Below, one piece after another: positions 1 to 9,453 of a DNA stretch of 64,000 nucleotides; the stretch's first letter is position 1, and each line of letters starts with the position of its first letter. The notes beneath the pieces were generated by a model. It was not told where the DNA came from and did no database searches. It saw only the letters and a list, made by a program, of their open reading frames with translations. Position numbers and translations under genes: made by a program. This DNA is from RUG11247 sp045649485 (lineage in GTDB: Bacteria > Bacillota > Clostridia > Christensenellales > Aristaeellaceae), in contig JAZRPZ010000088.1 in NCBI GenBank assembly GCA_045649485.1, forward strand, positions 1-64,000, written 5' to 3'.

Positions 1-226
1 GTATGATAATCAGGGTGAAAAACGATGTGGAAATCTCGACGCCTTCGAAGGGACGGCCGGAAATCAGCGCGGCGGCAATGACGCCGATGCAGGCGACGCC
101 GGTGGCGATGAGGATGGGGCGGGATTTATCGCGTTTTATCAGCGCAAAAATGCCGCCGAGAAGGGCGATTGCCAAAAGGGCTATGGTAAACCATGTGAAT
201 TCAGAAAAATCTTCAAACCAGTTCAT
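1..226 (-). CDS. Small membrane protein under a TPP riboswitch (3' part missing)
   Basis: Only the first 75 codons lie in the window; the gene runs off the left edge. The visible part begins MNWFEDFSEF and has two hydrophobic stretches, about residues 12-30 and 38-56, split by a short basic loop (IKRDKSRP), so it is an integral membrane protein. GGAGGT lies six bases before the ATG and fixes the start. Upstream, on the same strand, are a sigma-A promoter, a TPP aptamer and an intrinsic terminator, so expression should fall when thiamine pyrophosphate is plentiful. That control is typical of thiamine or HMP uptake and synthesis genes, so a transporter component is a reasonable inference. The sequence itself did not match ThiT, YkoE or CytX as I know them. 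Confidence 0.7.
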   Translation of the reverse strand, partial: MNWFEDFSEFTWFTIALLAIALLGGIFALIKRDKSRPILIATGVACIGVIAAALISGRPFEGVEISTSFFTLIII

Positions 227-303
227 GAAATTACCTCCGGAATTGTACTTGGCATGCGTCTTTTCCGGTGGTTTCCGTCCGGGCCCTGAACGGAAATGCA
301 CAC

Positions 304-342
304 AAAAAAGCCGCATACATCCGGAAGCGGATGCACGCGGCT
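304..342 (-). terminator. Expression-platform terminator of the TPP riboswitch
   Basis: A 15-bp near-perfect stem (309-323 with 328-342) with a four-base loop is followed on the minus strand by six T. It sits just downstream of the TPP aptamer and upstream of the membrane protein start, so it is probably the ligand-controlled transcription terminator. Confidence 0.85.
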
Positions 343-360
343 ATATGTTTTATAGTGCGG

Positions 361-446
361 CATGTCCGCTTCCCTACGGTGGGATTACCCACATCAGGTT
401 CTAGGGGACCGGACAAAAGTCCATCTCAGCTTGCGCGCCCCCAGCG
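361..446 (-). promoter_or_regulatory. TPP (THI-box) riboswitch aptamer
   Basis: Read on the minus strand, the region carries the conserved THI-box blocks: GGGG, CTGAGATG, then GAACCTGATGTGGGTAAT and CCGTAGGGAAG. These match the TPP riboswitch consensus of pyrimidine-sensing and pyrophosphate-sensing arms. It lies between its own promoter (460-488) and a terminator (304-342), an arrangement for control by premature termination. Confidence 0.95.
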
Positions 447-459
447 GTTTACGAGGGTC

Positions 460-488
460 ATTATATACCTGTAATTGTCCGGCGGCAA
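460..488 (-). promoter_or_regulatory. Promoter of the TPP-riboswitch transcript
   Basis: On the minus strand, TTGCCG (-35, 483-488) and TATAAT (-10, 460-465) are separated by 17 bp. It points into the riboswitch. Confidence 0.85.
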
Positions 489-552
489 GATTTTTTATGT
501 TAAATCTGAATTTTGTCAAATACGGAATGTACGGTTTTGTAGTTATGGTATG

Positions 553-646
553 TGTGTGATTCGTATGTGATGAGTATGTGATTGGTGTGTGATTTCACAC
601 ATTTTGCAGGGGTGAAAAACGGACTGAATTTGTGGGGGTATGTGAT
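553..646. repeat. 11-bp phased TRTGTGAT repeats
   Basis: TRTGTGAT (R is A or G) begins at 553, 564, 575 and 586, exactly 11 bp apart, with a fifth copy at 639, about five helical turns further on. The array lies between the aspS terminator and the riboswitch promoter. No gene was seen in 489-670. The function is unknown; phased protein-binding sites or a decayed minisatellite are both possible. Confidence 0.7.
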
Positions 647-670
647 TTTTGGAAATGGTATTGAAGACAT

Positions 671-706
671 AAAAAGGCATTCCCGGAGGATAAATTCCGG
701 GAATGC
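671..706 (-). terminator. Terminator of hisS-aspS
   Basis: An 11-bp perfect stem (677-687 with 696-706) is followed on the minus strand by CTTTTT, 20 bases past the aspS stop. Confidence 0.9.
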
Positions 707-725
707 ATAAGTTTTAGGTTGTGAA

Positions 726-2489
726 TTACTTTTCGGGCTTCACGATGGCGATGTGCACGTCGCTGAGCTGCTTGGGCTCAACTTCGGAGGGAGCGCTCAT
801 CATCAGGTCCTGAGCATTCTTGTTCATGGGGAAGGGAATGATCTCGCGGATGGACTCTTCACCTGCGATCAGCATGACCATGCGGTCAACGCCGGGGGCG
901 ATGCCTGCATGAGGCGGTGCGCCGTAGCAGAATGCGTTGTACATTGCGGGGAACTTGGCCTTAACGTCTTCCTCGCCCAGACCGACCATCTGGAAGGCCT
1001 TGATCATGACTTCGGGGTTGTGGTTACGCACAGCACCGGAGGACAGCTCTACGCCGTTGCAGACCAGGTCGTACTGATATGCGTTGATGGTGAGGGGATC
1101 CTGCTCCTCGAGAGCCTTCATGCCGCCCTGGGGCATGGAGAAGGGATTGTGGCAGAATTCCAGCTCGCCGGATTCTTCGCCGATCTCGTACATGGGGAAG
1201 TCAACGATCCAGCAGAATTCGTAGCATTCCTTGTTCATGTACTTCTCAACGGCGTTGCCCAGGGTCTTGCGGATGACGCCAGCGGTCTTCTGAGCAGCCA
1301 GCTTCTTGCCTGCGCAGAGGAATACGCATGCGCCTGCGGTGAGACCCAGAGCCTCGATCAGCTGATCGGCGATGGGATTCATGAACTTGGCCAGACCGCC
1401 GGCGAAGGTCATGTCGTCATTTACCTTGAACCAGTAGCACTTGTTCTCGGTAGCGGACTCGATGTCCTTGCACAGACCGTCGATGAACTTGCGGGGCTTG
1501 TCGAAATCGGGAGCAACGATTGCCTTGACGGTGTTGCCGGCGAAGGGCTCGAAGCCGCAGTCCTGAGTCAGCTCGGTCACGTCGTTGACGATCAGGCTGA
1601 TGCGCAGGTCGGGCTTGTCGGAGCCGTACTTCTCCATTGCCTCCACATAGGGGATGCGGGTGAAGGGAGCGGAGGAAGCAGTGTCATACTTGCCGTACTT
1701 GGCGAAGATGGGAGGCAGTACGTCTTCCAGAACGGCGAAAACGTCTTCCTGGGAGGCGAAAGCCATTTCCATATCCAGCTGATAGAACTCGCCGGGGGAA
1801 CGGTCGGCACGTGCGTCCTCATCGCGGAAGCAGGGTGCGATCTGGAAATAGCGGTCGAAGCCGGAGGTCATCAGCAGCTGCTTGAACTGCTGGGGAGCCT
1901 GGGGCAGTGCATAGAACTTGCCGGGATGCAGACGGGAGGGCACCAGATAGTCACGTGCGCCTTCGGGAGAAGAGCAGGTGAGGATGGGGGTGGTGATCTC
2001 CAGGAAGCCGTGCTCGGTCATGCTGCGGCGCAGTTCGGCAACGATCTGGGAACGCAGAACGATCTTGTTCTTGACTTCGGGATTGCGCAGGTCGAGGTAG
2101 CGGTACTTCAGACGGGTCTCCTCGCTGGCGTTGCGGGAATGGTTGATCTCGAAGGGCAGCTCGTTGTAGATGCAGCGGCCGAGAACTTCGATCTTCTCGG
2201 GAACGACTTCGATCTCGCCGGTGGGGATCTTGGTGTTGTTGCTGGAACGCTCGCGGACTACGCCGGTAACGGAGATGGTGGATTCGCAGTTGAGGGACTT
2301 GATCACGTTCATGATCTCGTCGTTGTTCTCAACAACTACCTGAGTGGTGCCGTAGAAATCGCGTACGATAACGAAGGCCAGAGTGGCGCCGACTTCGCGG
2401 ACGTTTTCCATCCAACCTACGATGGTGACCTGCTCGCCTACGTTTGCGATGCGCAGGTCGTTACAGGTATGAGTTCTGGACTGGAACAT
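726..2489 (-). CDS. aspS: Aspartyl-tRNA synthetase
   Basis: This class II synthetase charges tRNA-Asp in the cytoplasm. The 587-residue product has the bacterial layout: an N-terminal OB-fold anticodon-binding domain (about 1-105), a class II catalytic core with motif 2 (FRDEDARADRSPGEFYQLDMEM) and motif 3 (GIAPGVDRMVMLIAG), and the inserted GAD domain between. The length is normal for bacterial AspS. GGAGGAAACCAC before the ATG sets the start. It is the second gene of a hisS-aspS operon with a 21-bp gap and ends at a strong terminator. Expression should follow the T-box leader ahead of hisS. Whether it is discriminating or also charges tRNA-Asn was not determined. Confidence 0.98.
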   Translation of the reverse strand: MFQSRTHTCNDLRIANVGEQVTIVGWMENVREVGATLAFVIVRDFYGTTQVVVENNDEIMNVIKSLNCESTISVTGVVRERSSNNTKIPTGEIEVVPEKIEVLGRCIYNELPFEINHSRNASEETRLKYRYLDLRNPEVKNKIVLRSQIVAELRRSMTEHGFLEITTPILTCSSPEGARDYLVPSRLHPGKFYALPQAPQQFKQLLMTSGFDRYFQIAPCFRDEDARADRSPGEFYQLDMEMAFASQEDVFAVLEDVLPPIFAKYGKYDTASSAPFTRIPYVEAMEKYGSDKPDLRISLIVNDVTELTQDCGFEPFAGNTVKAIVAPDFDKPRKFIDGLCKDIESATENKCYWFKVNDDMTFAGGLAKFMNPIADQLIEALGLTAGACVFLCAGKKLAAQKTAGVIRKTLGNAVEKYMNKECYEFCWIVDFPMYEIGEESGELEFCHNPFSMPQGGMKALEEQDPLTINAYQYDLVCNGVELSSGAVRNHNPEVMIKAFQMVGLGEEDVKAKFPAMYNAFCYGAPPHAGIAPGVDRMVMLIAGEESIREIIPFPMNKNAQDLMMSAPSEVEPKQLSDVHIAIVKPEK

Positions 2490-2510
2490 GTGGTTTCCTC
2501 CTATCTAAAA

Positions 2511-3761
2511 TCAACCTTTGATGAAGTTTACTACTTCTGCGCGGGCAACGGTGGCTTCGCCGCCGCCGTTCATATCGCGTACCTTTACAACGCCGGCAGC
2601 CAGCTCGTCGCCTGCGATGACCAGCACCTTGGAGGCGCCGACCTTGTCGGCATACTTGAACTGGGCCTTCATGGAACGTGCAGCGTGGTCGAGATCGGCC
2701 TTCATGCCTGCGTCGCGCAGTTCCTTTACCAGACGAACGCCTTCTTCGCGTGCGTCATCGCCCAGGGTGACAACGAATGCATCGTACAGTGCGGGAGCCT
2801 TGGGTGCGATGCCACGGGCGTCCTGAACCATGATGACGCGCTCCATGCCCATGCCGAAGCCGATGCCGGGAGTGGCGGGACCGCCCAGCTCTTCTACCAG
2901 ACCGTCGTAACGACCGCCGCCGCAAACGGTCAGGGGGCCGTTGTCAGTATCGGTGATGATCTCGAATACGGTCTTGGTGTAGTAGTCCAGACCGCGGACG
3001 ATGCGGGCGTCGATCTCGTAGGAGATGCCTTCGGCTGCCAGATACTTCTTCAGCTTTTCGAAGTGACCTGTGCAGTCATCGCACAGGTTTTCAAGCATTG
3101 CGGGAGCATCGGTGAGCTTTGCGGAATCTTCCTTGCAGTCCAGGATGCGCATGGGATTGCGGGCGAAGCGCTCCTGACAGGTCTTGCACAGACAGGCCAG
3201 CTTGGGCTCGAGATAAGCCATCAGCTTCTCATGATAGGCCTTGCGGCAGGTGGGGCAGCCGATGGAGTTGATGGCCAGCTTCAGACCGTCGATGCCGTTG
3301 GCTTCCAGAATATCCATTGCCAGAGCGATTACTTCTGCGTCAACGGATGCATCCTTGGCGCCGAAGACCTCAACGCCGAACTGGTGGAACTGGCGGAGAC
3401 GGCCGTTCTGGGGCTTTTCGTAGCGGAATGCGGGGCAGGAGATGTAGCACATCTTTGCGGGCATGGGATCGGCGAACATGTGGGATTCGATGAACGCGCG
3501 AACCGCGCCGGCGGTGCCTTCGGGCTTCAGGGTGATGGAACGGCCGCCCTTGTCCTCGAAGGTGTACATTTCCTTCTGTACTACGTCGGTGGTGTCGCCT
3601 ACGCCGCGCTGGAACAGCTCGGTGTGCTCAAAAACGGGGGTGCGGATCTCGCGATAGCCTGCGAGAGCGCACTTCTTGCGCATGATGTCTTCGATGCTCT
3701 GCCAGCGGTGTGCGTTTGCGGGCAGCATATCCTGCGTGCCGCGGGGTGCCTGGGTAAGCAT
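2511..3761 (-). CDS. hisS: Histidyl-tRNA synthetase
   Basis: This class II enzyme charges tRNA-His. The 416-residue protein starts LTQAPRGTQDMLP, the usual HisS N-terminus, and carries RGLDYYTKTVFE (the HisA histidine-binding signature) and GGGRYDGLVEELGG. The C-terminal anticodon-binding domain ends the protein. I chose the ATG at 3761 because GAAGGAG precedes it and the homology begins there; the frame stays open upstream into the T-box terminator, which is leader rather than protein. The gene is first in the hisS-aspS operon, common in Firmicutes, and is probably induced when the cognate tRNA is uncharged. Confidence 0.97.
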   Translation of the reverse strand: MLTQAPRGTQDMLPANAHRWQSIEDIMRKKCALAGYREIRTPVFEHTELFQRGVGDTTDVVQKEMYTFEDKGGRSITLKPEGTAGAVRAFIESHMFADPMPAKMCYISCPAFRYEKPQNGRLRQFHQFGVEVFGAKDASVDAEVIALAMDILEANGIDGLKLAINSIGCPTCRKAYHEKLMAYLEPKLACLCKTCQERFARNPMRILDCKEDSAKLTDAPAMLENLCDDCTGHFEKLKKYLAAEGISYEIDARIVRGLDYYTKTVFEIITDTDNGPLTVCGGGRYDGLVEELGGPATPGIGFGMGMERVIMVQDARGIAPKAPALYDAFVVTLGDDAREEGVRLVKELRDAGMKADLDHAARSMKAQFKYADKVGASKVLVIAGDELAAGVVKVRDMNGGGEATVARAEVVNFIKG

Positions 3762-3793
3762 GATGATTTCAACTCCTTCGGGTTGGTAGTTAT

Positions 3794-4026
3794 AAAAAAA
3801 TAGCCCTCGTCCCCAATCGTAGGGGCGAAGGATTCGCGGTGCCACCCTATTTTGCGCATGAAAAAATACGCATCTTTAGTGCCGTTAACGCCGGCGGCGC
3901 CGCTTCCGCGGAGGCTCGGGGATGTCCTTCATATGCTTTCCGGCAGACCGCTTTCAGCAAGCGCGGCCCTCTCTGAAGCGCGTATGGCACATTACTCTTC
4001 CCGTCATCACCGATGATTGATATCGA
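3794..4026 (-). promoter_or_regulatory. T-box leader of hisS-aspS
   Basis: On the minus strand the leader contains the T-box sequence AGGGTGGCACCGCG (3835-3848), which pairs with the uncharged tRNA acceptor end, followed by a GC-rich terminator stem and seven T (3794-3831). The upstream part has stem I features, including an AGAG near its start. A plausible specifier is GAC (Asp) at 3924-3926; a His codon CAT overlaps it at 3922-3924. The T-box assignment is firm; the specifier codon is inferred. Confidence 0.92.
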
Positions 4027-4033
4027 TGCAAAA

Positions 4034-4062
4034 ATTATAGTGTATGCCGCTGTAAGTTTCAA
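4034..4062 (-). promoter_or_regulatory. Promoter of the hisS-aspS T-box leader
   Basis: TTGAAA (4057-4062) and TATAAT (4034-4039) on the minus strand are separated by 17 bp. Confidence 0.9.
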
Positions 4063-4078
4063 GAATGTTACGGTTAAG

Positions 4079-4110
4079 TTTATGCCCGGAGCATATGCTC
4101 CGGGCATAAA
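4079..4110 (-). terminator. Perfect hairpin after the YitT gene
   Basis: A long uninterrupted palindrome directly abuts the stop of the YitT gene. There is no clear T-run on either strand, so termination is likely but not certain. It also separates that gene from the T-box promoter. Confidence 0.6.
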
Positions 4111-4965
4111 TCATTTCTGCTTTCCTATTTTGATGTCCTTGAAGCCCTCGCCAAGCACTTCGCTGGCGCTTATGGCGATCATAAACGCTTTGGGATCGCA
4201 GGAAACGACGATCTTTCTCAGCTGCATGCTTTCGAAGCGGTTTACAACGCACAGCAGAACTTCCCGCTCCTGTCCGCTGTACATGCCCTTTCCGTGCAGA
4301 CCGGTGACGCCGCGCTCCATTTCATCCATGATCTTCCGTGCTATCGCTTCGCTGTGTGCGGATACGACAAGATACGCGGTTGCACGATTGAAGCCTTCCA
4401 GCACATAGTCCAGCGTGTAATTCATGATGCTTACGGAGATGAGTGCGTACATTGCCTGTTCGGGTGAGAATACGAAGGCAGATGCAACGATGACTGCTGC
4501 GTCAACGAGGAATATCAGCAGTCCTACCTTTATAGCCGGAACATGGGAATGTATCAGGGTGGCCAGCATATCGGAACCGCCGGTGGTGGCGCTGCCGCGA
4601 AGGATGAGACCAAAACCGATGCCGCCTACAACGCCGCCGAAAACAGCAGCCAGCAGCACGTTTTCGGTGGCCGCGCCTATGGGCAGATAGTCTATGAATA
4701 CCGACAGCAGCGATGATGCTATAAACGACTTGATGCCGAACTTCAGCCCAAGCGAACGCATGGACAGAGCGAACAGCGGAACATTCAGTATAAGTGCAAC
4801 GGTACCTACCTGCATTCCGGTAAGCGCGTTGACCAGCTGACCGATGCCGGTGAAACCGCCGGCGGCAACGTCATTGGGCACAAGGAACATGCGGTATGCC
4901 AACGCACATACCAGAAGTCCCGAAAGTATATATGCTATGCTTTTTATTTCTTCTTTTAGGTTCAA
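4111..4965 (-). CDS. YitT family integral membrane protein
   Basis: The 284-residue protein has five to six predicted membrane segments in the first 190 residues, with the glycine-rich signatures AAGGFTGIGQL and GSATTGGSDMLA of the YitT (DUF161) family. A soluble C-terminal domain of the DUF2179 type (about 205-284) follows. The family's transport role is not established. The start is a TTG at 4965 preceded by AGGAGGTCATATCA; no ATG fits as well. It stands alone, transcribed away from the Cys-rich gene at 5038. A second YitT paralogue lies at 41140-42018 in the glycyl radical operon. Confidence 0.85.
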   Translation of the reverse strand: MNLKEEIKSIAYILSGLLVCALAYRMFLVPNDVAAGGFTGIGQLVNALTGMQVGTVALILNVPLFALSMRSLGLKFGIKSFIASSLLSVFIDYLPIGAATENVLLAAVFGGVVGGIGFGLILRGSATTGGSDMLATLIHSHVPAIKVGLLIFLVDAAVIVASAFVFSPEQAMYALISVSIMNYTLDYVLEGFNRATAYLVVSAHSEAIARKIMDEMERGVTGLHGKGMYSGQEREVLLCVVNRFESMQLRKIVVSCDPKAFMIAISASEVLGEGFKDIKIGKQK

Positions 4966-5037
4966 TGATATGACCTCCTGCCTGCCGGGAGCATATTATG
5001 TACCGGCGGATATATTATCTGCCGGAAGGATGGTATT

Positions 5038-5340
5038 ATGAGCAGATACGATTCATTATATCCAATGTATAGCCGGGAAGATTGCGATTGCAGGGCAAGA
5101 CCGAAGCCGGTCCCCTGCGGATGCATGCCGGTTCGGCGCCCTGAACCATATCCGTGTAGAGAGGAATCATCCATAAAGGTGAAGGTTTTTGATGACTGCA
5201 GCAGATGCCGCGATGAACATCAGCTGATAACCGCAGCCAATCCCGTTACGATAACAAATCCCTGGAACTGCCGGGAGAAGGTGCTGGTAACGCTGGGGAT
5301 AGACGAATGCGGCAATCTGGTGGTGTGTATAAAGCGCTGA
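5038..5340 (+). CDS. Small Cys-rich hypothetical protein
   Basis: A 100-residue protein I cannot assign to a family. The N-terminal half is rich in Cys, Pro, Arg and Tyr (DCDCRARPKPVPCGCMP), with two further Cys in DDCSRCRDEH. The C-terminal half looks like a small beta domain (VTITNPWNCREKVLVTLGI). There is no signal peptide or membrane segment. GGAAGG precedes the ATG, and a strong terminator follows at once, so it is probably a real single-gene unit. Metal binding or disulfide cross-linking, as in some spore coat proteins, is possible but unsupported. Confidence 0.7.
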   Translation: MSRYDSLYPMYSREDCDCRARPKPVPCGCMPVRRPEPYPCREESSIKVKVFDDCSRCRDEHQLITAANPVTITNPWNCREKVLVTLGIDECGNLVVCIKR

Positions 5341-5377
5341 AAAAACTGCGGGCGGCTTAATTGCCGCCCGCTTTTAT
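5341..5377. terminator. Bidirectional terminator
   Basis: A nine-bp GC stem (5348-5356 with 5363-5371) is flanked by an A-run on the left and a T-run on the right. It serves both the Cys-rich gene and the convergent glpK. Confidence 0.9.
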
Positions 5378-5380
5378 TGC

Positions 5381-6868
<1,488 letters not shown>

Positions 6869-6916
6869 ATTGACCTCCCGGATTTGTGAAATGCGGAAAA
6901 TGCGTTTTATTAGCAG

Positions 6917-6958
6917 AAATGGACGATCATTAACTTGCATGAAAATGATCGTCCATTT
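6917..6958 (-). terminator. Hairpin after the acidic membrane protein gene
   Basis: A 15-bp near-perfect stem (6917-6931 with 6944-6958) lies 15 bases past the stop at 6973. The trailing T-run is weak. It probably partly isolates glpK from the upstream gene. Confidence 0.7.
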
Positions 6959-6972
6959 ATCGGATCGTGTTA

Positions 6973-9327
6973 TCAGCCTACGGTAGCAGGCTCGGTTTCT
7001 TCGGTTTCGGTCTCGGTGACACCGGTCTCTTCGGTGGTCTCATCGCCGGTGGTTTCGTCGCCGGAAGTTTCTTCGGTCTCAGTCTCGGTAACATCGCCGG
7101 TCACTTCGTCGGTCTCGGTGGTGATATCGCCGGTCTCTTCGATGGTGCCTTCCTGAGTCTCGCCTTCAACATCGCCTGCGGGCAGCATAGCGTCGGAAGA
7201 GGGCAGGTATTCAGCGATGAAGGGAACCTTTTCGGTTACGAAGCGATAGGGAGCAAAGCCGCCGTCAATGGCCTGATCAGCAAAATACATGCCGAATACT
7301 ACTACTACCAGGATGAGAACTACAGCAATGATGAACTTGATGAAGCCGAGGATGTAATGACCTGCACCGGGAGCATCGTCATCATCGTCGTCGTAATCTT
7401 CATCGTCATATTCGTCGTAATCATCATAATCATCATCACGACGGGAAGACTTTACATTCTTCCTGCGATTGCGGGGCTTTTCTTCTTCCTCGTCATCGTC
7501 GTAATCGTCGTCATAATCATCATCATAATCGTCTTCTTCGTCGTCATAGTCGTCATCATCTTCCTCGTCTTCATAACGGGAAGCCTTCTTGCCGAATATG
7601 CTCTTTGCGGGCTTTACGGGCTCTTCTTCGTAATCGTCTTCTTCGTCCTCGTCGTAGTCGTCAACGGGCTCTTCTTCGGGCTCGGTTTCGGCTGCGGTTT
7701 CAACGGGGCGGGCAACGATGCGATATTCGCGGGTGGGCTCATCGGGAGTGATGTCGTTTTCATCAAGCTCGGGAACAGCAGTTTCTTCAACTGCGGTTTC
7801 GCCTGCGGCAGCAGCCTGCTCGGCTTCCATGCGCATGCGCAGCTCGCGGCGCTCGCGGCGGGACATGATCTTCTCGTCCATGCCTTCGGACATGAGTTCG
7901 CTCAGATTGCCGGTCTTCTTCTGCTCATCCATCTTAATCAAATCCTCCTTGCCGCGTACGGGTGCTCGGTCATTTATAAACAGGCTGTCATCGTAGCCCT
8001 GTTCTTCTTCGTAATCGTCTTCTTCGTCGTCCTCTTCGTAGGGATCGGAGATTTCGTAATCATCTTCATCGATCACATCTTCGGGAGTTACTTCGAAGAA
8101 GAAATTGATCAGCTTTTTGCCGAAGCTTTCCTTTTCGGAATCGTCGGCATATTCGATGTCCTCTTCGTCGGCGTATTCATCTTCTTCGTCTTCATCGGCG
8201 CCGTACTGAGTGTCATCGAAATCCAGCTCTATATTGCGGAATTCATTGCCTGCCAGAATGGGGACCTCGTCGGGCTCATCCTCATCATCGATGAAGTCAT
8301 CCTCGTCGAAGACGGCAGGTGCATCAAACGCAGGGGCTGCAAAAGTTTCATCGACATCGATAACTTCATCAGCTTCGATTGCTTCGGCTGCAGCGGGAAT
8401 ATCTTCAACGGCTGCGGGCTCTTCGATGATCTCGATCGCCGGTTCGGTCTCTGCGGCAGCTTCGGCGGCAGGAATTTCTTCGGCAGCGGGGATTTCGGCA
8501 ACGGGCTCGGATTCTGCGGGGACAGGTGCGTTCTCTTCGGCGAAGAGAGGAGCATCGTCGTTGAAAACGAGGGGGATATCGCCGCCTATGTCGTCGTCAT
8601 CCGCTTCGTCCGCATCTTCGTCAAAATCTTCATCATCAAAGGATTCGAATTCCTCTTCATCCTTTTTCCTGCGGAATATGCTGAAGATACTGCGCTTTTC
8701 TTCAACGGGCTCACCGTCTTCAAAGGTCTCGGCATCTTCGTCTTCTTCCGAGAATTCGGAATCGTCATATTCCTCTTCGGCAGCGCCGTTCTTTTTGCGT
8801 GCGATGAATCCGCGTATTCTGTCGTAGATATCGAGAGATACGTTGATTATGGGAGTGAAGAAACTGCTGTCGTCTCCGATGGAGTCTTCATCGTCATCGA
8901 TTTCTTCTTCATCGCTTTCGGTTTCTTCCTCATCATCCTCGAAGGGGAGTGCGTGGCTGTGCTCCTTGAAGATGGCATCCACATGTCTTTCTTTTTCTGC
9001 GGGGACATCCTCTTCGGGTATGTCGGCTGCAGGGATGCTTTCGGCTTCAGGGGCAGCTGCTTCGGTCTCGGTCTCGATGATATCTTCGGTCACTGCGGGG
9101 ATGATTTCCTCAACAACAGGTTCTGCGGTTTCGATCACCGGAGCGGCAGGAACCACAGGTGCTGCCTCTGCGGGGATACGAATTTCTTTTTCGGGTTCAA
9201 TGGGATTTGCCAAGGCTTCTGCTTCAGCCTTGGCCATTGCTGCGGCGCGCTGCGCAGCCAGATATGCTTCATGCTTACGGCGGAGCTCGCGAAGATCACT
9301 GCTCACACCGGAATTTCTTCTTGCCAT
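6973..9327 (-). CDS. Highly acidic, mostly disordered single-pass membrane protein
   Basis: A 784-residue protein of unknown function. After a basic, helical N-terminus (MARRNSGVSSDLRELRRKHE) come about 600 residues dominated by Asp, Glu, Ala and Pro, likely disordered. Short basic-aromatic islands interrupt it: IYDRIRGFIARKK, SIFSIFRRKK, FGKKLINFFFEV and SIFGKKASR. A poly-Asp stretch leads into one strong membrane segment (about 658-682), followed by roughly 100 residues ending in a Thr/Glu-rich tail. There is no signal peptide, so N-in, C-out topology is likely. AGAGGCGG precedes the ATG, and a sigma-A promoter lies at 9388-9416. The islands may be membrane- or protein-binding motifs; that is inference. 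Confidence 0.8.
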   Translation of the reverse strand: MARRNSGVSSDLRELRRKHEAYLAAQRAAAMAKAEAEALANPIEPEKEIRIPAEAAPVVPAAPVIETAEPVVEEIIPAVTEDIIETETEAAAPEAESIPAADIPEEDVPAEKERHVDAIFKEHSHALPFEDDEEETESDEEEIDDDEDSIGDDSSFFTPIINVSLDIYDRIRGFIARKKNGAAEEEYDDSEFSEEDEDAETFEDGEPVEEKRSIFSIFRRKKDEEEFESFDDEDFDEDADEADDDDIGGDIPLVFNDDAPLFAEENAPVPAESEPVAEIPAAEEIPAAEAAAETEPAIEIIEEPAAVEDIPAAAEAIEADEVIDVDETFAAPAFDAPAVFDEDDFIDDEDEPDEVPILAGNEFRNIELDFDDTQYGADEDEEDEYADEEDIEYADDSEKESFGKKLINFFFEVTPEDVIDEDDYEISDPYEEDDEEDDYEEEQGYDDSLFINDRAPVRGKEDLIKMDEQKKTGNLSELMSEGMDEKIMSRRERRELRMRMEAEQAAAAGETAVEETAVPELDENDITPDEPTREYRIVARPVETAAETEPEEEPVDDYDEDEEDDYEEEPVKPAKSIFGKKASRYEDEEDDDDYDDEEDDYDDDYDDDYDDDEEEEKPRNRRKNVKSSRRDDDYDDYDEYDDEDYDDDDDDAPGAGHYILGFIKFIIAVVLILVVVVFGMYFADQAIDGGFAPYRFVTEKVPFIAEYLPSSDAMLPAGDVEGETQEGTIEETGDITTETDEVTGDVTETETEETSGDETTGDETTEETGVTETETEETEPATVG

Positions 9328-9387
9328 GTGTTTACCGCCTCTCGGTATAAATCAGGCGTACAGCCATGTATATACTTTAACATTCTT

Positions 9388-9416
9388 ATTATACAGACCA
9401 TCGGCTGTTTCTGCAA
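9388..9416 (-). promoter_or_regulatory. Promoter of the acidic membrane protein gene
   Basis: TTGCAG (9411-9416) and TATAAT (9388-9393) on the minus strand, 17 bp apart. Confidence 0.85.
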
Positions 9417-9453
9417 GCAAATTCACATATAATTTCATTTTTTGTCGCTATAT

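Noticed and set aside
753..3803. A 1016-codon open frame on the plus strand opposite aspS and hisS
   Set aside because: It lies wholly antisense to two certain synthetase genes, has no ribosome site or family motif, and arises from their codon bias.
3847..4107. Short frame inside the T-box leader
   Set aside because: It overlaps conserved leader RNA elements and the promoter; no coding signal.
6967..9432. An 821-codon plus-strand frame opposite the acidic protein gene
   Set aside because: Its Ile/Val/Phe runs are the complement of GAT/GAA codons. The minus-strand frame has promoter, ribosome site and a sensible membrane segment.
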